The translations under genes were made by a program, and so were the position numbers. This document shows positions 24,509-34,300 of a stretch of DNA of 41,170 nucleotides, piece by piece (position 1 is the stretch's first letter; each line of letters begins with the position of its first letter). Where the stretch lies: the NCBI RefSeq assembly GCF_030824335.1, contig NZ_JAVBXX010000029.1:1-41170 (forward strand), written 5' to 3'. The notes under the pieces are model-generated. The model was given only the letters and a program-made list of their open reading frames with translations. It had not been told where the DNA came from and did no database searches. The stretch is from Azonexus sp. (lineage in GTDB: Bacteria > Pseudomonadota > Gammaproteobacteria > Burkholderiales > Rhodocyclaceae).

Positions 24509-26482
24509 CTAAGGGCAAGCTTGATCCGGTGTCTCGGGCCAAACGAGGATACCTGCCGAATCACTCAAAACTTCTGGACCGCAAGGCGCCAGCACCACAG
24601 ACAAGCGCAATTTGCCAGTCGCATCCAGATACCTCACCTGCCCACTGCGTACCACGCGCGCCAGACCAGCCTCTACTGCGCCAGCATCGTCAAACTCGGC
24701 AGCAACCACCCAGCGGCCGCGAGGATCAATGTAACCGTAACGACCATTGCGCTTCACCACCGCCAAGCCACCGGAAAACATATCCGCTTCCTCGAACTCG
24801 GGCTGAATCAGCCAGGCGCCATCGCGCCCGATATAGCCCCAGCGCCCATTTTCGTTGGCCGGCGCCAAACCATTCGCAAACTGGCCGACACCAGCAAAGC
24901 GCGAAGGAATGACGAAACGTCCCTGGTCATTGATAAACCCCCAGAGCTTCCCTTCACGAGCCGGCGCCAGGCCCTCGCTGAAACGACCCGCCCCGGCAAA
25001 GCGCGGCGCGATGCGCAGTTGTCCGCCCGGTTCCAGATATGCCCACAGCCCGCCTTCCTTGACCAGCGCATAGCCACCGGCAAAACTGTCGGCGTCCTGA
25101 AAGCGCGGCTTGATGACCAGACGTCCCTCCCGATCAACATAGCCCCACTGCTCGCCGGACAGCACCGGCGCAAGCCCTTGAGCAAAACTTCCGGCATCGT
25201 CGAAATCGATTGCCAGGACGGGCTTGCCTGACACATCGATATAACTCAGCGTCTCCCCCACGCGAACCAGCGCCAAGCCTTCGGAAAACGTAGCGGCTTC
25301 TGTGAAACCAGGAGGAATGGCAACCTGCCCAGCCGCATTCAGGTAGCCAAAGCGGCCGTTCAACTCAAACGGGCTGAGCCCCCCGGCCTGAGCAGACAAC
25401 GCACCGGCAGCGCTTGCTGGCGGCGCTTTTGTTGCTTCCTTGACGCTGGGCAAGGAGGTACTAGCGGCGGCCGCCTCTTTGCTCACAGCCAATGGCATGG
25501 CAGCAGTCGACGGCTGAATGATCAGCCGTCCATCCGCGCTCTGTTGATCATTTTCGAAGCGCCCTTCCCAATAGTCGCCACTGGCAAAACTGAGGCGCCC
25601 CGGCCCATGCCGGAGACCGTTTTGCCAGTTGCCTTCGTAACTATTGCCATTCGGTATGGAATAACTTCCCTGGCCGTGCGGCAAACCGGCCTGCACATCC
25701 CCCTCATATCGACCGCCGTCGGCAAAAAGGATCTGACCACGGCCAACCGCCTGATCATCCCGCCAATCGCCTTGATAACTTTGCCCGCTGGCCCAGACAA
25801 AACGACCATACCCCTGGCGCCGACCGGCTACGACACGACCGAGAAAGCGGTCGCCATTGACCCATTCGACACTCCCCTCGCCGGAAACTGTGCCTTGCTG
25901 GGGATCGATCCGAAAATCGCCACGATAAGTCGTATCGCCAGCACGAACCGTCGGGGCATTGGCGGCGGGAGCCGGCAAACGGCGGGCCGGGTCCTCCATG
26001 GGTGGCGCTTGTACCGCAGCCTGGCGCACCGGAGAAACCGTGCCAGAGGGAAGTGCCCGTGTTACCGGGGCCGTAGTTTCTGGCTGCTTGACCGACGGCA
26101 CCGCCACCGCAAGCGCCAGCCGACCTTGGCCACTCAGGCGCCCTTTGCACGTCTCGCGATATTGCTGCCCATCGGCATCCAGCCAGAAAAGACAACCGGG
26201 CGTACAGGCCCCGGCAAGCAGACGCTCGCGAAACACATGACCGCCACCCTCTTCGCCCTGATAGGTCAATTCACCCCGACACCCCAGTGCGGCGAAATCA
26301 AATCGGCCGCAAACTGTACCGGGGGTATAGCAATCGATTTCCACCCGCGCCCGCCAACCTTCCTTTTCCTGCAAAACCTCCGTCTGCAAGGGACCGGCGC
26401 CAACCGGCGCGACGAGGGTGAGCAACAGGAGGACAACCTGGCACAGGGAAGTGCGGTAGCTAGCGCAACTTGGCGTATTCAT
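24509..26482 (-). CDS. Exported MORN- and WG-repeat protein
   Basis: 657 residues: signal peptide ([20 protein letters not shown] and on to VGAG), a Cys-containing N-terminal part ([21 protein letters not shown]), a Pro/Ala-rich linker, then about five MORN repeats (about residues 190-310; e.g. [52 protein letters not shown]), a second Ala-rich linker, and about seven WG (KWG) repeats (about 370-630; e.g. [38 protein letters not shown]). Both repeats act as binding scaffolds; the partner is unknown. ATG 26482 is chosen because it starts the signal peptide. It is divergent from uvrA. Confidence 0.82.
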   Translation of the reverse strand: MNTPSCASYRTSLCQVVLLLLTLVAPVGAGPLQTEVLQEKEGWRARVEIDCYTPGTVCGRFDFAALGCRGELTYQGEEGGGHVFRERLLAGACTPGCLFWLDADGQQYRETCKGRLSGQGRLALAVAVPSVKQPETTAPVTRALPSGTVSPVRQAAVQAPPMEDPARRLPAPAANAPTVRAGDTTYRGDFRIDPQQGTVSGEGSVEWVNGDRFLGRVVAGRRQGYGRFVWASGQSYQGDWRDDQAVGRGQILFADGGRYEGDVQAGLPHGQGSYSIPNGNSYEGNWQNGLRHGPGRLSFASGDYWEGRFENDQQSADGRLIIQPSTAAMPLAVSKEAAAASTSLPSVKEATKAPPASAAGALSAQAGGLSPFELNGRFGYLNAAGQVAIPPGFTEAATFSEGLALVRVGETLSYIDVSGKPVLAIDFDDAGSFAQGLAPVLSGEQWGYVDREGRLVIKPRFQDADSFAGGYALVKEGGLWAYLEPGGQLRIAPRFAGAGRFSEGLAPAREGKLWGFINDQGRFVIPSRFAGVGQFANGLAPANENGRWGYIGRDGAWLIQPEFEEADMFSGGLAVVKRNGRYGYIDPRGRWVVAAEFDDAGAVEAGLARVVRSGQVRYLDATGKLRLSVVLAPCGPEVLSDSAGILVWPETPDQACP

Positions 26483-26510
26483 GACGATATCCACGAAAGG
26501 CAATCCAAAG

Positions 26511-26516
26511 ATTATA
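26511..26516 (-). promoter_or_regulatory. Candidate -10 for the MORN/WG gene
   Basis: Perfect TATAAT on the minus strand, 29 bases ahead of ATG 26482; no convincing -35. The same 113-bp gap contains TATAGT (26553-26558) facing uvrA, with TTGCCG (26535-26540) too close for a standard pair. Confidence 0.35.
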
Positions 26517-26595
26517 GACAAGCCGGACATCGCCTTGCCGGTGGCTTTTGCGTATAGTTTCCCTCCCCCTCCTCGACAGCGTTGGAACAACAGCG

Positions 26596-29430
26596 ATGGA
26601 AACCATCCGTATCCGCGGCGCGCGCACGCACAATCTGAAGAACATCAATCTCGATCTGCCGCGCGACCAGCTCATCGTGATTACCGGGCTGTCCGGCTCC
26701 GGCAAATCCTCGCTCGCCTTCGACACGCTGTACGCCGAAGGCCAGCGGCGCTACGTCGAATCACTGTCGGCCTACGCCCGGCAGTTCCTGCAATTGATGG
26801 AAAAACCGGACGTCGACCTGATCGAAGGGCTTTCGCCGGCGATTTCCATCGAGCAGAAGGCCACGTCGCACAATCCGCGGTCGACCGTCGGCACCGTGAC
26901 CGAAATCCACGATTACCTGCGCCTGCTTTTCGCCCGCGCCGGCACGCCGTACTGCCCGGAACACAACCAGCCGCTCGAAGCGCAGACCGTATCGCAGATG
27001 GTCGACCACGTACTCGCGCTGCCGGCCGAAACCAAGTTGATGATCCTGGCCCCCGTCGTGGCCAATCGCAAGGGCGAACAGCTCGACCTGTTCACCGAAC
27101 TGCGCGCCCAGGGTTTTGCCCGCGTGCGGGTCGACGGCACGGTGTACGAAATCGATGCGGTGCCGAAACTGGCCAAATCGCAGAAGCACACCGTCGACGT
27201 CGTCGTAGACCGGCTGAAAGTTCGCGATGACATGCGCCAGCGCCTGGCCGAATCCTTCGAAACCGCGCTGCGCCACGCCGAAGGCCGGGCCATCGCGCTG
27301 GAAATGGACGGCAACGTCGAGCACATGTTCTCGGCCAAGTTCGCCTGCCCGGTCTGTTCCTACGCCTTGCAGGAACTCGAGCCGCGCCTGTTCTCCTTCA
27401 ACAACCCGATGGGCGCCTGCCCGAAGTGCGACGGCCTCGGCGTCATCCAGTTTTTCGATCCGCGGCGCGTGGTTGCCAACCCGGCGCTGTCGCTGGCCGG
27501 CGGCGCAGTTCGCGGCTGGGACAAGAAGAACCAGTTTTATTTTCAGATCATCGAATCACTGGCCGATCACTACGATTTTTCGGTCGACACGCCTTTCGAG
27601 CAACTTTCCGACGAAGTCCGGCAGATCGTTCTCTACGGTTCCGGCAGCGTCGCGATCAACTTCCATTACGCCAACGAGAAAGGCACGCGCTTCGACCGCA
27701 GCCACAGTTTCGAAGGCATCATCCCCAATCTCGAACGGCGCTACCGGGGCAGCGACTCGACCGCCGTGCGCGAAGAACTGTCGAAATACATCAGCAACCA
27801 GAGCTGCCCGAGCTGCGCCGGCACACGGCTGCGCGTCGAAGCGCGCCACGTGCGCGTCGGCACCGGCAAAGGCGCCCTGACGCTGCACGAAATCAGCCGC
27901 CTGCCGCTCGGCGAAACCCGCAATTACTTCAACTGCCTGACGCTGACCGGCGCCAAGGCGCAGGTTGCCGACAAGATATTGAAGGAAATCACTGCCCGGC
28001 TGAGTTTCCTGATCAACGTCGGCCTCGATTACCTGTGCCTGGAACGCTCGGCCGAAACGCTGTCCGGCGGCGAAGCGCAGCGCATCCGGCTGGCTTCGCA
28101 GATCGGCTCCGGACTGACCGGCGTCATGTACGTGCTGGACGAGCCATCAATCGGCCTGCACCAGCGCGACAACGACCGCCTGCTGCAAACCCTGCGCAAC
28201 CTGCGCGACATGGGCAATACCGTGCTGGTCGTCGAACACGACGAAGACGCGATCCGCTCGGCCGATTACGTCATCGACATCGGCCCCGGCGCCGGGGTGC
28301 ACGGCGGCGCTGTCGTCGCCCAGGGCACGCCGGCCGAAGTGCAGGCCAACCCGCTGTCGATGACCGGCGACTACCTGTCCGGCCGGCGGGCAATTTCGCT
28401 GCCGAAACAACGTCGACCGCAGAATCCCGACAAAATCCTGCGCGTCGTCGGCGCCCACGGCCACAACCTGAAGGACGTCACGCTGGAAATCCCCGGCGGC
28501 CTGCTCACCTGCATCACCGGCGTCTCCGGCTCCGGCAAATCGACGCTGATCAACGACACGCTGTACGCCGCCGCTGCCCGCCACCTCTACGGCTCGACGG
28601 CGGAACCGGCGCCGCATAAGGAAATCGTCGGTCTCGACCTGTTCGACAAGGTGATCAACGTCGACCAGGCGCCCATCGGCCGCACGCCACGCTCCAACCC
28701 GGCCACCTATACCGGCGTCCTGACGCCGATCCGCGAGCTGTTTTCCCAAGTCACGGAATCGCGCGTGCGCGGCTACGGCCCCGGCCGTTTCAGCTTCAAC
28801 GTCAAGGGCGGGCGCTGCGAAGCCTGCCAAGGCGACGGCATGATCAAGGTCGAAATGCACTTTCTGCCCGACATTTACGTCCCGTGCGACGTCTGCCACG
28901 GCAAGCGCTACAACCGCGAAACGCTGGAAGTGCAGTACAAGGGCAAGACCATCCACGACGTGCTCGGCATGACGGTCGAGCAGGCACGCGAATTCTTCGA
29001 CCCGGTCCCGGTCATCGCCCGCAAATTGCAAACGCTGGTCGACGTCGGCCTCAGTTACATCACGCTCGGCCAAAGCGCCACCACGCTATCCGGCGGCGAA
29101 GCGCAACGCGTCAAACTGGCGCTCGAACTCTCCAAGCGCGACACCGGCCGCACGCTGTACATCCTCGATGAACCGACCACCGGCCTGCATTTCCAGGACA
29201 TCGAAATGCTGCTCACCGTGCTGCAACGCCTGGCCGACCACGGCAACACGGTCGTCGTCATCGAACACAATCTCGACGTGATCAAGACCGCCGACTGGCT
29301 GGTCGACCTCGGCCCGGAAGGCGGCGACGGCGGCGGCCGCATCCTGGTAGCCGGCACGCCGGAACAGGTCGCCAAATGCAAGGCCAGCCATACCGGACGA
29401 TTTTTGAAACCGTTGCTGGAAAGAAAATGA
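26596..29430 (+). CDS. uvrA: Excinuclease ABC subunit A
   Basis: Damage-recognition ATPase of nucleotide excision repair; 944 residues (E. coli 940). Starts [20 protein letters not shown]. First ABC half: Walker [11 protein letters not shown], zinc finger CPVC...CPKC around residues 252-280, signature [20 protein letters not shown], Walker [11 protein letters not shown]. Second half: Walker [19 protein letters not shown]...[10 protein letters not shown] zinc finger, [34 protein letters not shown] 26596 fits the family; the earlier in-frame ATG (26548) adds 16 unrelated residues. No SOS box was seen upstream. Confidence 0.98.
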   Translation: METIRIRGARTHNLKNINLDLPRDQLIVITGLSGSGKSSLAFDTLYAEGQRRYVESLSAYARQFLQLMEKPDVDLIEGLSPAISIEQKATSHNPRSTVGTVTEIHDYLRLLFARAGTPYCPEHNQPLEAQTVSQMVDHVLALPAETKLMILAPVVANRKGEQLDLFTELRAQGFARVRVDGTVYEIDAVPKLAKSQKHTVDVVVDRLKVRDDMRQRLAESFETALRHAEGRAIALEMDGNVEHMFSAKFACPVCSYALQELEPRLFSFNNPMGACPKCDGLGVIQFFDPRRVVANPALSLAGGAVRGWDKKNQFYFQIIESLADHYDFSVDTPFEQLSDEVRQIVLYGSGSVAINFHYANEKGTRFDRSHSFEGIIPNLERRYRGSDSTAVREELSKYISNQSCPSCAGTRLRVEARHVRVGTGKGALTLHEISRLPLGETRNYFNCLTLTGAKAQVADKILKEITARLSFLINVGLDYLCLERSAETLSGGEAQRIRLASQIGSGLTGVMYVLDEPSIGLHQRDNDRLLQTLRNLRDMGNTVLVVEHDEDAIRSADYVIDIGPGAGVHGGAVVAQGTPAEVQANPLSMTGDYLSGRRAISLPKQRRPQNPDKILRVVGAHGHNLKDVTLEIPGGLLTCITGVSGSGKSTLINDTLYAAAARHLYGSTAEPAPHKEIVGLDLFDKVINVDQAPIGRTPRSNPATYTGVLTPIRELFSQVTESRVRGYGPGRFSFNVKGGRCEACQGDGMIKVEMHFLPDIYVPCDVCHGKRYNRETLEVQYKGKTIHDVLGMTVEQAREFFDPVPVIARKLQTLVDVGLSYITLGQSATTLSGGEAQRVKLALELSKRDTGRTLYILDEPTTGLHFQDIEMLLTVLQRLADHGNTVVVIEHNLDVIKTADWLVDLGPEGGDGGGRILVAGTPEQVAKCKASHTGRFLKPLLERK

Positions 29431-29500
29431 TTCCTGCTGTCGGTAGAAACGCGCTTGCGCTAGACTGAACAACGAACCAGCCCCTCCTTGAAGGACTCCC

Positions 29501-29695
29501 GTGAGCAAGACGATTTCCCCCATCATTTCCGAATTTGATACCGATGAGCAGGCGGCGCACCATGACGGCTGGTTCAAGGCTCAGGTAGCTGCCAGTATCG
29601 AAGATGATCAACCTTGCCTTCCTCACGATCAGGTGATGGCTGAATTGGAGGCAATTATCAGCGAGGCGGAACAGCAGCAGCGGAAATCTGCCTGA
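29501..29695 (+). CDS. Antitoxin, stability-determinant (StbD-like) type
   Basis: 64 residues, GTG start (29501) with AAGGACT upstream. The pattern [20 protein letters not shown] and [20 protein letters not shown] matches small antitoxins annotated as stability determinants or addiction-module proteins, from memory. Its TGA overlaps the toxin ATG by one base (TGATG), typical of a type II toxin-antitoxin operon, in which antitoxin and complex repress their own promoter. Confidence 0.82.
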   Translation: MSKTISPIISEFDTDEQAAHHDGWFKAQVAASIEDDQPCLPHDQVMAELEAIISEAEQQQRKSA

Positions 29696-29970
29696 TGCTG
29701 CCAATCTTCTGGCGGGCAAGCGCCCGCAAGAATCTGCTTGAGATCATTCGCTACATTGCCCACAGCAACCCTGCTGCGGCACGACGAATGAAATCTCTGA
29801 TCGAAGAAGCAATTTTGCCAACCGCCGAACACCCTTATCTGTTTCGTCCTGGACGCGTCCCCGGTACCCGGGAAGTGATTGCTCATCCCAATTACGTATT
29901 GGTCTATCGTGTCCTGGCGGATCGGATAGAAGTCACGAACGTACTGCATGCGCGGCAGGAATACCCCTAA
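29695..29970 (+). CDS. RelE/ParE-family toxin
   Basis: 91 residues with the RelE/ParE layout: an N-terminal helical pair (FWRASARKNLLEIIRYIAHS, NPAAARRMKSLIEEAI), then FRPGRVPGTREVIAHPNYVLVYRV and a last strand IEVTNVLHARQEYP, the usual LxVLHxRQ ending. ParE relatives poison gyrase and RelE relatives cut mRNA; which applies is not clear from sequence, though the LHARQ ending is the ParE-like form. Paired with the antitoxin just upstream. Confidence 0.9.
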   Translation: MLPIFWRASARKNLLEIIRYIAHSNPAAARRMKSLIEEAILPTAEHPYLFRPGRVPGTREVIAHPNYVLVYRVLADRIEVTNVLHARQEYP

Positions 29971-29986
29971 CCAAATCAATGACATC

Positions 29987-30367
29987 ATGAGCGAATACAA
30001 GGAATTCAAAGGCAAGCAGGGCATCGCCCGCCTGATCAATGCCCTCGGCTACTCACGCGATGGCCTGGGCGCCGCCTGGAAAAATGAAGCGGCTTTCCGC
30101 GAGGAAGTCATGCTCGCCATCGTCGCCATCCCGCTGGCGCTTTTTCTCGGCCATACGGGCGTCGACCGCGCACTTTTGATCGGCAGCATCCTGCTGATCC
30201 TGATCGTCGAAATCCTCAACTCCGGCCTCGAAGCCATCGTCGACAAAGCCTCGCCGGAGAAGCACGAACTGGCCAAGCAGGCCAAGGACATGGGCAGCGC
30301 GGCGGTGTTGCTGTCGCTGGTCAATGCGGCAGTGGTGTGGGCTTGTGTGCTTTGGCCGGCTGGGTGA
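29987..30367 (+). CDS. dgkA: Diacylglycerol kinase
   Basis: 126-residue integral membrane enzyme that phosphorylates diacylglycerol to recycle lipid left by periplasmic glucan or LPS modification. Three helices and the signature EILNSGLEAIVDKASPE (about residues 68-84), with active-site Glu and Asn, are present; the N-terminal amphipathic part (GIARLINALGYSRDGLGAAW) fits. ATG 29987 is chosen since upstream residues overlap the toxin end. No clear ribosome site precedes it. Confidence 0.94.
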   Translation: MSEYKEFKGKQGIARLINALGYSRDGLGAAWKNEAAFREEVMLAIVAIPLALFLGHTGVDRALLIGSILLILIVEILNSGLEAIVDKASPEKHELAKQAKDMGSAAVLLSLVNAAVVWACVLWPAG

Positions 30368-30514
30368 TCCGGCAGTTCATCAGGACAGAGTCAGATCCTG
30401 TGATCGGCCTTTTGCGGTGATCTACAAGCATCCTTGCGCCCCCTGCCAGACCAATGACAAAACCATAAAATCCTCTCGTCAACCTGTCAACTCTTTGCTA
30501 ATGCCCTGTCGCGC

Positions 30515-31285
30515 ATGGAATTCGTAATTTTTGGCACAGCCAATCTGATCGCGCTCATGCTCCTTGTCGCGCTGACAGTCTTGCCACTCTATCTACTCAG
30601 TCTGATCGGCCAACGTTTAGGACACTTCATCGGTTTTCAAGCCATGCGCTGGATTCTGCCGATCTTCGGCACTGGTTTGGCTGCCGCCTGGGGACTGGCG
30701 AGCTTTTCAGCTTTTGAAAAGGCTTGTCATTCAGTACCTGGCGTTATCGTACTCTCCAGGCCAAATGTCGAGCCAAGCGGTTTTGTCGTTCGGGGTAGGT
30801 CGAACAGAAGCTTCGGCAGCCTGGAGTTCAACTGGCCGACCGCTTTGGAAACTGGCGCCTTTCAGTTTGTCGACGCGGAAGGCGGCCGACGATGCCTGGG
30901 CAAGAAAGAAAATGAGCGAGCCCTCCTCTTTCCGACCACTCACGACTGCGATCTATCGGATCAACCGGGGATGATCGTGGACGTTCTGCCTCATGCAAGA
31001 TCCAGCCTGTGGTGGTATCCACCGATTTTCGAAGCGACCATCGAAATCCGTGAGTTCGATAGTGGCAGAGTTCTGGCTAAAGCCACAGATTTGGTCTTCG
31101 GTGGCGGACTGACCGGAAAGTACCTGCGCTTATTGGGTGGCGATCAAGATTTTGAACATTTGAGTTGTGGTTTTGCATTGTCCGACATTGGTCCGTGGCG
31201 ACCCTCTTTGGTCTCTCACCCCCGTTTCAGCGAGTATCTTCACGCCGATCTCAAACTCATCAAGCTGGCTGCGGGCAAGCAATAA
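30515..31285 (+). CDS. Membrane protein of unknown function
   Basis: I do not recognise this 256-residue protein. Two N-terminal membrane helices (about 5-33, NLIALMLLVALTVLPLYLLS; about 45-65, ILPIFGTGLAAAWGLASF) precede a soluble part of ~190 residues with paired Cys (RRCLGK, DCDLSD, LSCGF). Its codon and base use look less GC-rich than its neighbours, which may mean recent transfer. The 147-bp gap before it has no clear promoter, and the start ATG has no ribosome site, so the start is uncertain. It converges with the AddA-like gene. Confidence 0.65.
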   Translation: MEFVIFGTANLIALMLLVALTVLPLYLLSLIGQRLGHFIGFQAMRWILPIFGTGLAAAWGLASFSAFEKACHSVPGVIVLSRPNVEPSGFVVRGRSNRSFGSLEFNWPTALETGAFQFVDAEGGRRCLGKKENERALLFPTTHDCDLSDQPGMIVDVLPHARSSLWWYPPIFEATIEIREFDSGRVLAKATDLVFGGGLTGKYLRLLGGDQDFEHLSCGFALSDIGPWRPSLVSHPRFSEYLHADLKLIKLAAGKQ

Positions 31286-31325
31286 ACCCTGGCTTTCAGT
31301 CAGCAATCCAAGAAAATCAGGTCAT

Positions 31326-34300
31326 TCAAGCTAGGGAAGACAACTCAACCAAGCGCCCCTGCAACGGAAACCACACCGCCAGCCGTAACGGCAACGAATC
31401 ACCGGCGAATACACGGGCATAGCGTTCGAGTTGCGGCCTGAAACCTTCTGCCTTTATCGCTAGCTCAGCCTCGGCATCAGCCACCACCCCGCGCACGGTT
31501 TTGTAGTCGATGATCCAGCGGCAGCCGTCGGCGATGAAAACGCGGTCGATCACGTGGTTGACCGCAAGATCGCCGTCCCGCGTGCTCCAGGCTTGTTCGG
31601 CGGCACCACCCTCATGATCGCTGAGCAGCCAGCGGCCGGTTTCCGAGGCCAGCGTGTTGTTTATTGCGGTCAACGCTTCCTGCGCGCCATTTTCCGCTGC
31701 CGATTCGTCATGTCCCTGTTGCACCAGCCAGCGCTGCCAGGCGGGCTGCAGCGTGTTCAAACGGCTGAGCGGCCACGCTGCCAGCCCTTGCCGGGCAATC
31801 AACTCGAGACAGCGATGAACCAATGTGCCGACGGAGGCTTCCAGCACCAGTCCTATTTCGGGCAGGGTTTCATCCAGTGAATTAGCCGCCAGCAGGTCAG
31901 CGTTGGCGTTCGGCTTGAACGGCGCAACTGCAGGCGGCTGCGCCAGCGCTTCGGGAATGGCTGGATGGGCCAGACGAATCAGCGGCGGGACGAAGGTCGC
32001 GGGGTCGAAAGCATCGGCCGGGGCGACGGTGCCTTGACCTTCGGCCAATGCGGCAACGAACACCGGCTGGGCGATGCCGGGCCACAGTAATTTGAGGAAG
32101 CTGCCGCTGGCCGGTAGCTTCAGGCCGTCATCGGATTTCTCGCTGCTTGCCGCCAGCCCAATCAGGTGCAAGCGGCGGATGGCGCGCGTTGCGGCGACAT
32201 AGAGCAGGCGTTCGGTTTCGTGGCTGGCGCGGGCGTTTTCCAGACGGCGCAGATAGTCGTACACGCAAGGCTCGGCGGATTGCTCGCCCTTTGCCCGCAT
32301 CGGCGCGACGAGCAGGCGCTCGGCGCCGTCGTCGGCGATCACTTCGTCCCACAGCAGCAAGGCACTTTCGTTGCTACCGGTATCGCGTTGCAGGCCGGGC
32401 ACGATGACCGTTTCAAACTCCAGGCCCTTGGCTTTGTGGATGGTCATCATCTGCACCGCATCGCCTTGCGGGTCGGCCGGCGCGTAGAGCTCGGCGGCCT
32501 GCGCGGCAAGATTGTCCGGATCGAGCTTGCGACTTGCGGTCAACGCGTCGACCAGGCCAAAAAAGGCCTCGATATCGGCCAGCGCAGTCGACGCACTGAG
32601 GCACTGCGGCCCGCCCAGCATCAGCCAGACGCCTTCGAGCCAGCGCCGGGGCGGCTGGCGGTCGCGTTCGGCGAAGGCCAGTTCGAGAATGCCGCGCACG
32701 TGCAGCAGACGCTGCCGACCGTCGTCGCTCAAGGCGGCGAGGCGGCTGTCGTCGTGCATCAGTTGCCAGACGGTGCGCTGCTTGTCACCGGCGACCAGCG
32801 CGTGCAGATCGGCCAGGCGCAGGCCGCACCACGGCGCGCGCAAGAGCGCCAGCCAATGGATGCGGTCGGCGCGATGGGTCAAGGCGCGGAACAGGGTTAG
32901 CAGATCCTGCACATGCTGCCGCTCGGCCAGCCCTTCGATTTCGACGGCCTGAAAACGCAGGTCCGGCGCGGTCCGGCGAATTTCATCGACCAGCGCATCG
33001 AGATGCTTGCGCGCCCGCACCAGCACGGCGATGCGGCCTTGCGGATCGGTGCGCCGGGCGGCCTGGATCAGGTCGAGCGCGATGCGCGCTTCTTCTTCCG
33101 CGCCATCGCTGCTGTCGCTGACGATGACCGGATGCACGGTCACGCCGCTGTCGGCGACGGCCGGCTTGGTCGCCGCCGATTCGGCGTAGCGCACGGCACC
33201 GGCCGCCGGTTCGTCAGCCGCCGGGAAAATCGTCGGAAAGGCCATGTTCACCCAGTCGACGATGCCCGGATGCGAACGGTTGTTGCGGAACAGGCGCAGG
33301 TGTTCGAGTTGCAGGTCACCAATGCCGCGTTCGCGCACGTTGAGAAACAGACCGACGTCGGCCTTGCGGAAGCGGTAGATCGACTGCATCGGATCACCGA
33401 CCACGAACAGCGTCCGTCCATCGTCCGGCATCCAGCCGCGCATCAACTTTTCCAGCAGCACCACCTGGCTCGGGCTGGTGTCCTGGAATTCATCGACCAG
33501 CAGGTGACGAATGCGGTAATCGAGCGCCTGCGCCAGATCGGTCGGCGCTTCGTCGTCGCCCAGCGCCAGCCCGGCACGCGACGCGATTTCGATGAAATCG
33601 ACTTCGCCGGCTTCCTGGAAAGCCAGCCACAACTGGCCAGCAGCCAGACGCAGCAGGCGCGAGAAGTTTTCTACGGTCGACCACTCGCCATCGCTCAAAA
33701 CCGGCGACGGCAAACCCGGCAACTCGGCCAGCGCGGCTTCCAGACCGGGCACGCAGGCCAGATCGGCGAGCAGTTCGCCCATCGCCTTCTTCGGTTCGGC
33801 GAATTCCTTGCCGGCCGGGAAACCGACATTCTTGTTCAGCGCCTTGCGGAAACAGCCTTCGCTGGTCAGCAACACCCCGGCCAGTTGGCGCCAGGCCGGC
33901 ATGGCACTGGCCTCCGGCCCGAGCGGCTGGGTCCAGTCGAGCAGCAAATTCAGGCTTTCCGGCACGTTGACCGCAGCAAAACGCACGAGCGGCATCAAGC
34001 GCGCCTGCCAGCCGCTATCGAGCAATTCGGCAACGCGCATCAGATCGCGTTCGACCAGCGCCGCGAAACCGGCTTCGACTTCTGCCCGCAGTTCAACACT
34101 ATCGATCCGCACCGCGTGCTGCAACCACTGGTCACGCCGGCCCAGCATGGCGATCAACAACCGTTCCAGGCGCCCGGCATCGTTGTCCATGAAGGCCAGC
34201 GCGGCGGCGACGACTTCGCCATCCGGCGTCTCCGACTCGACCATTTCCAGCGTATGCCGCGCTGCCGTTGCGTAATGCGCTTCGGCATCGTCGGCCACGC

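Noticed and set aside
30368..30514. A small gene or tRNA in the gap before the 30515 gene
   Set aside because: No cloverleaf could be folded, and short ORFs there have no ribosome site or family likeness.
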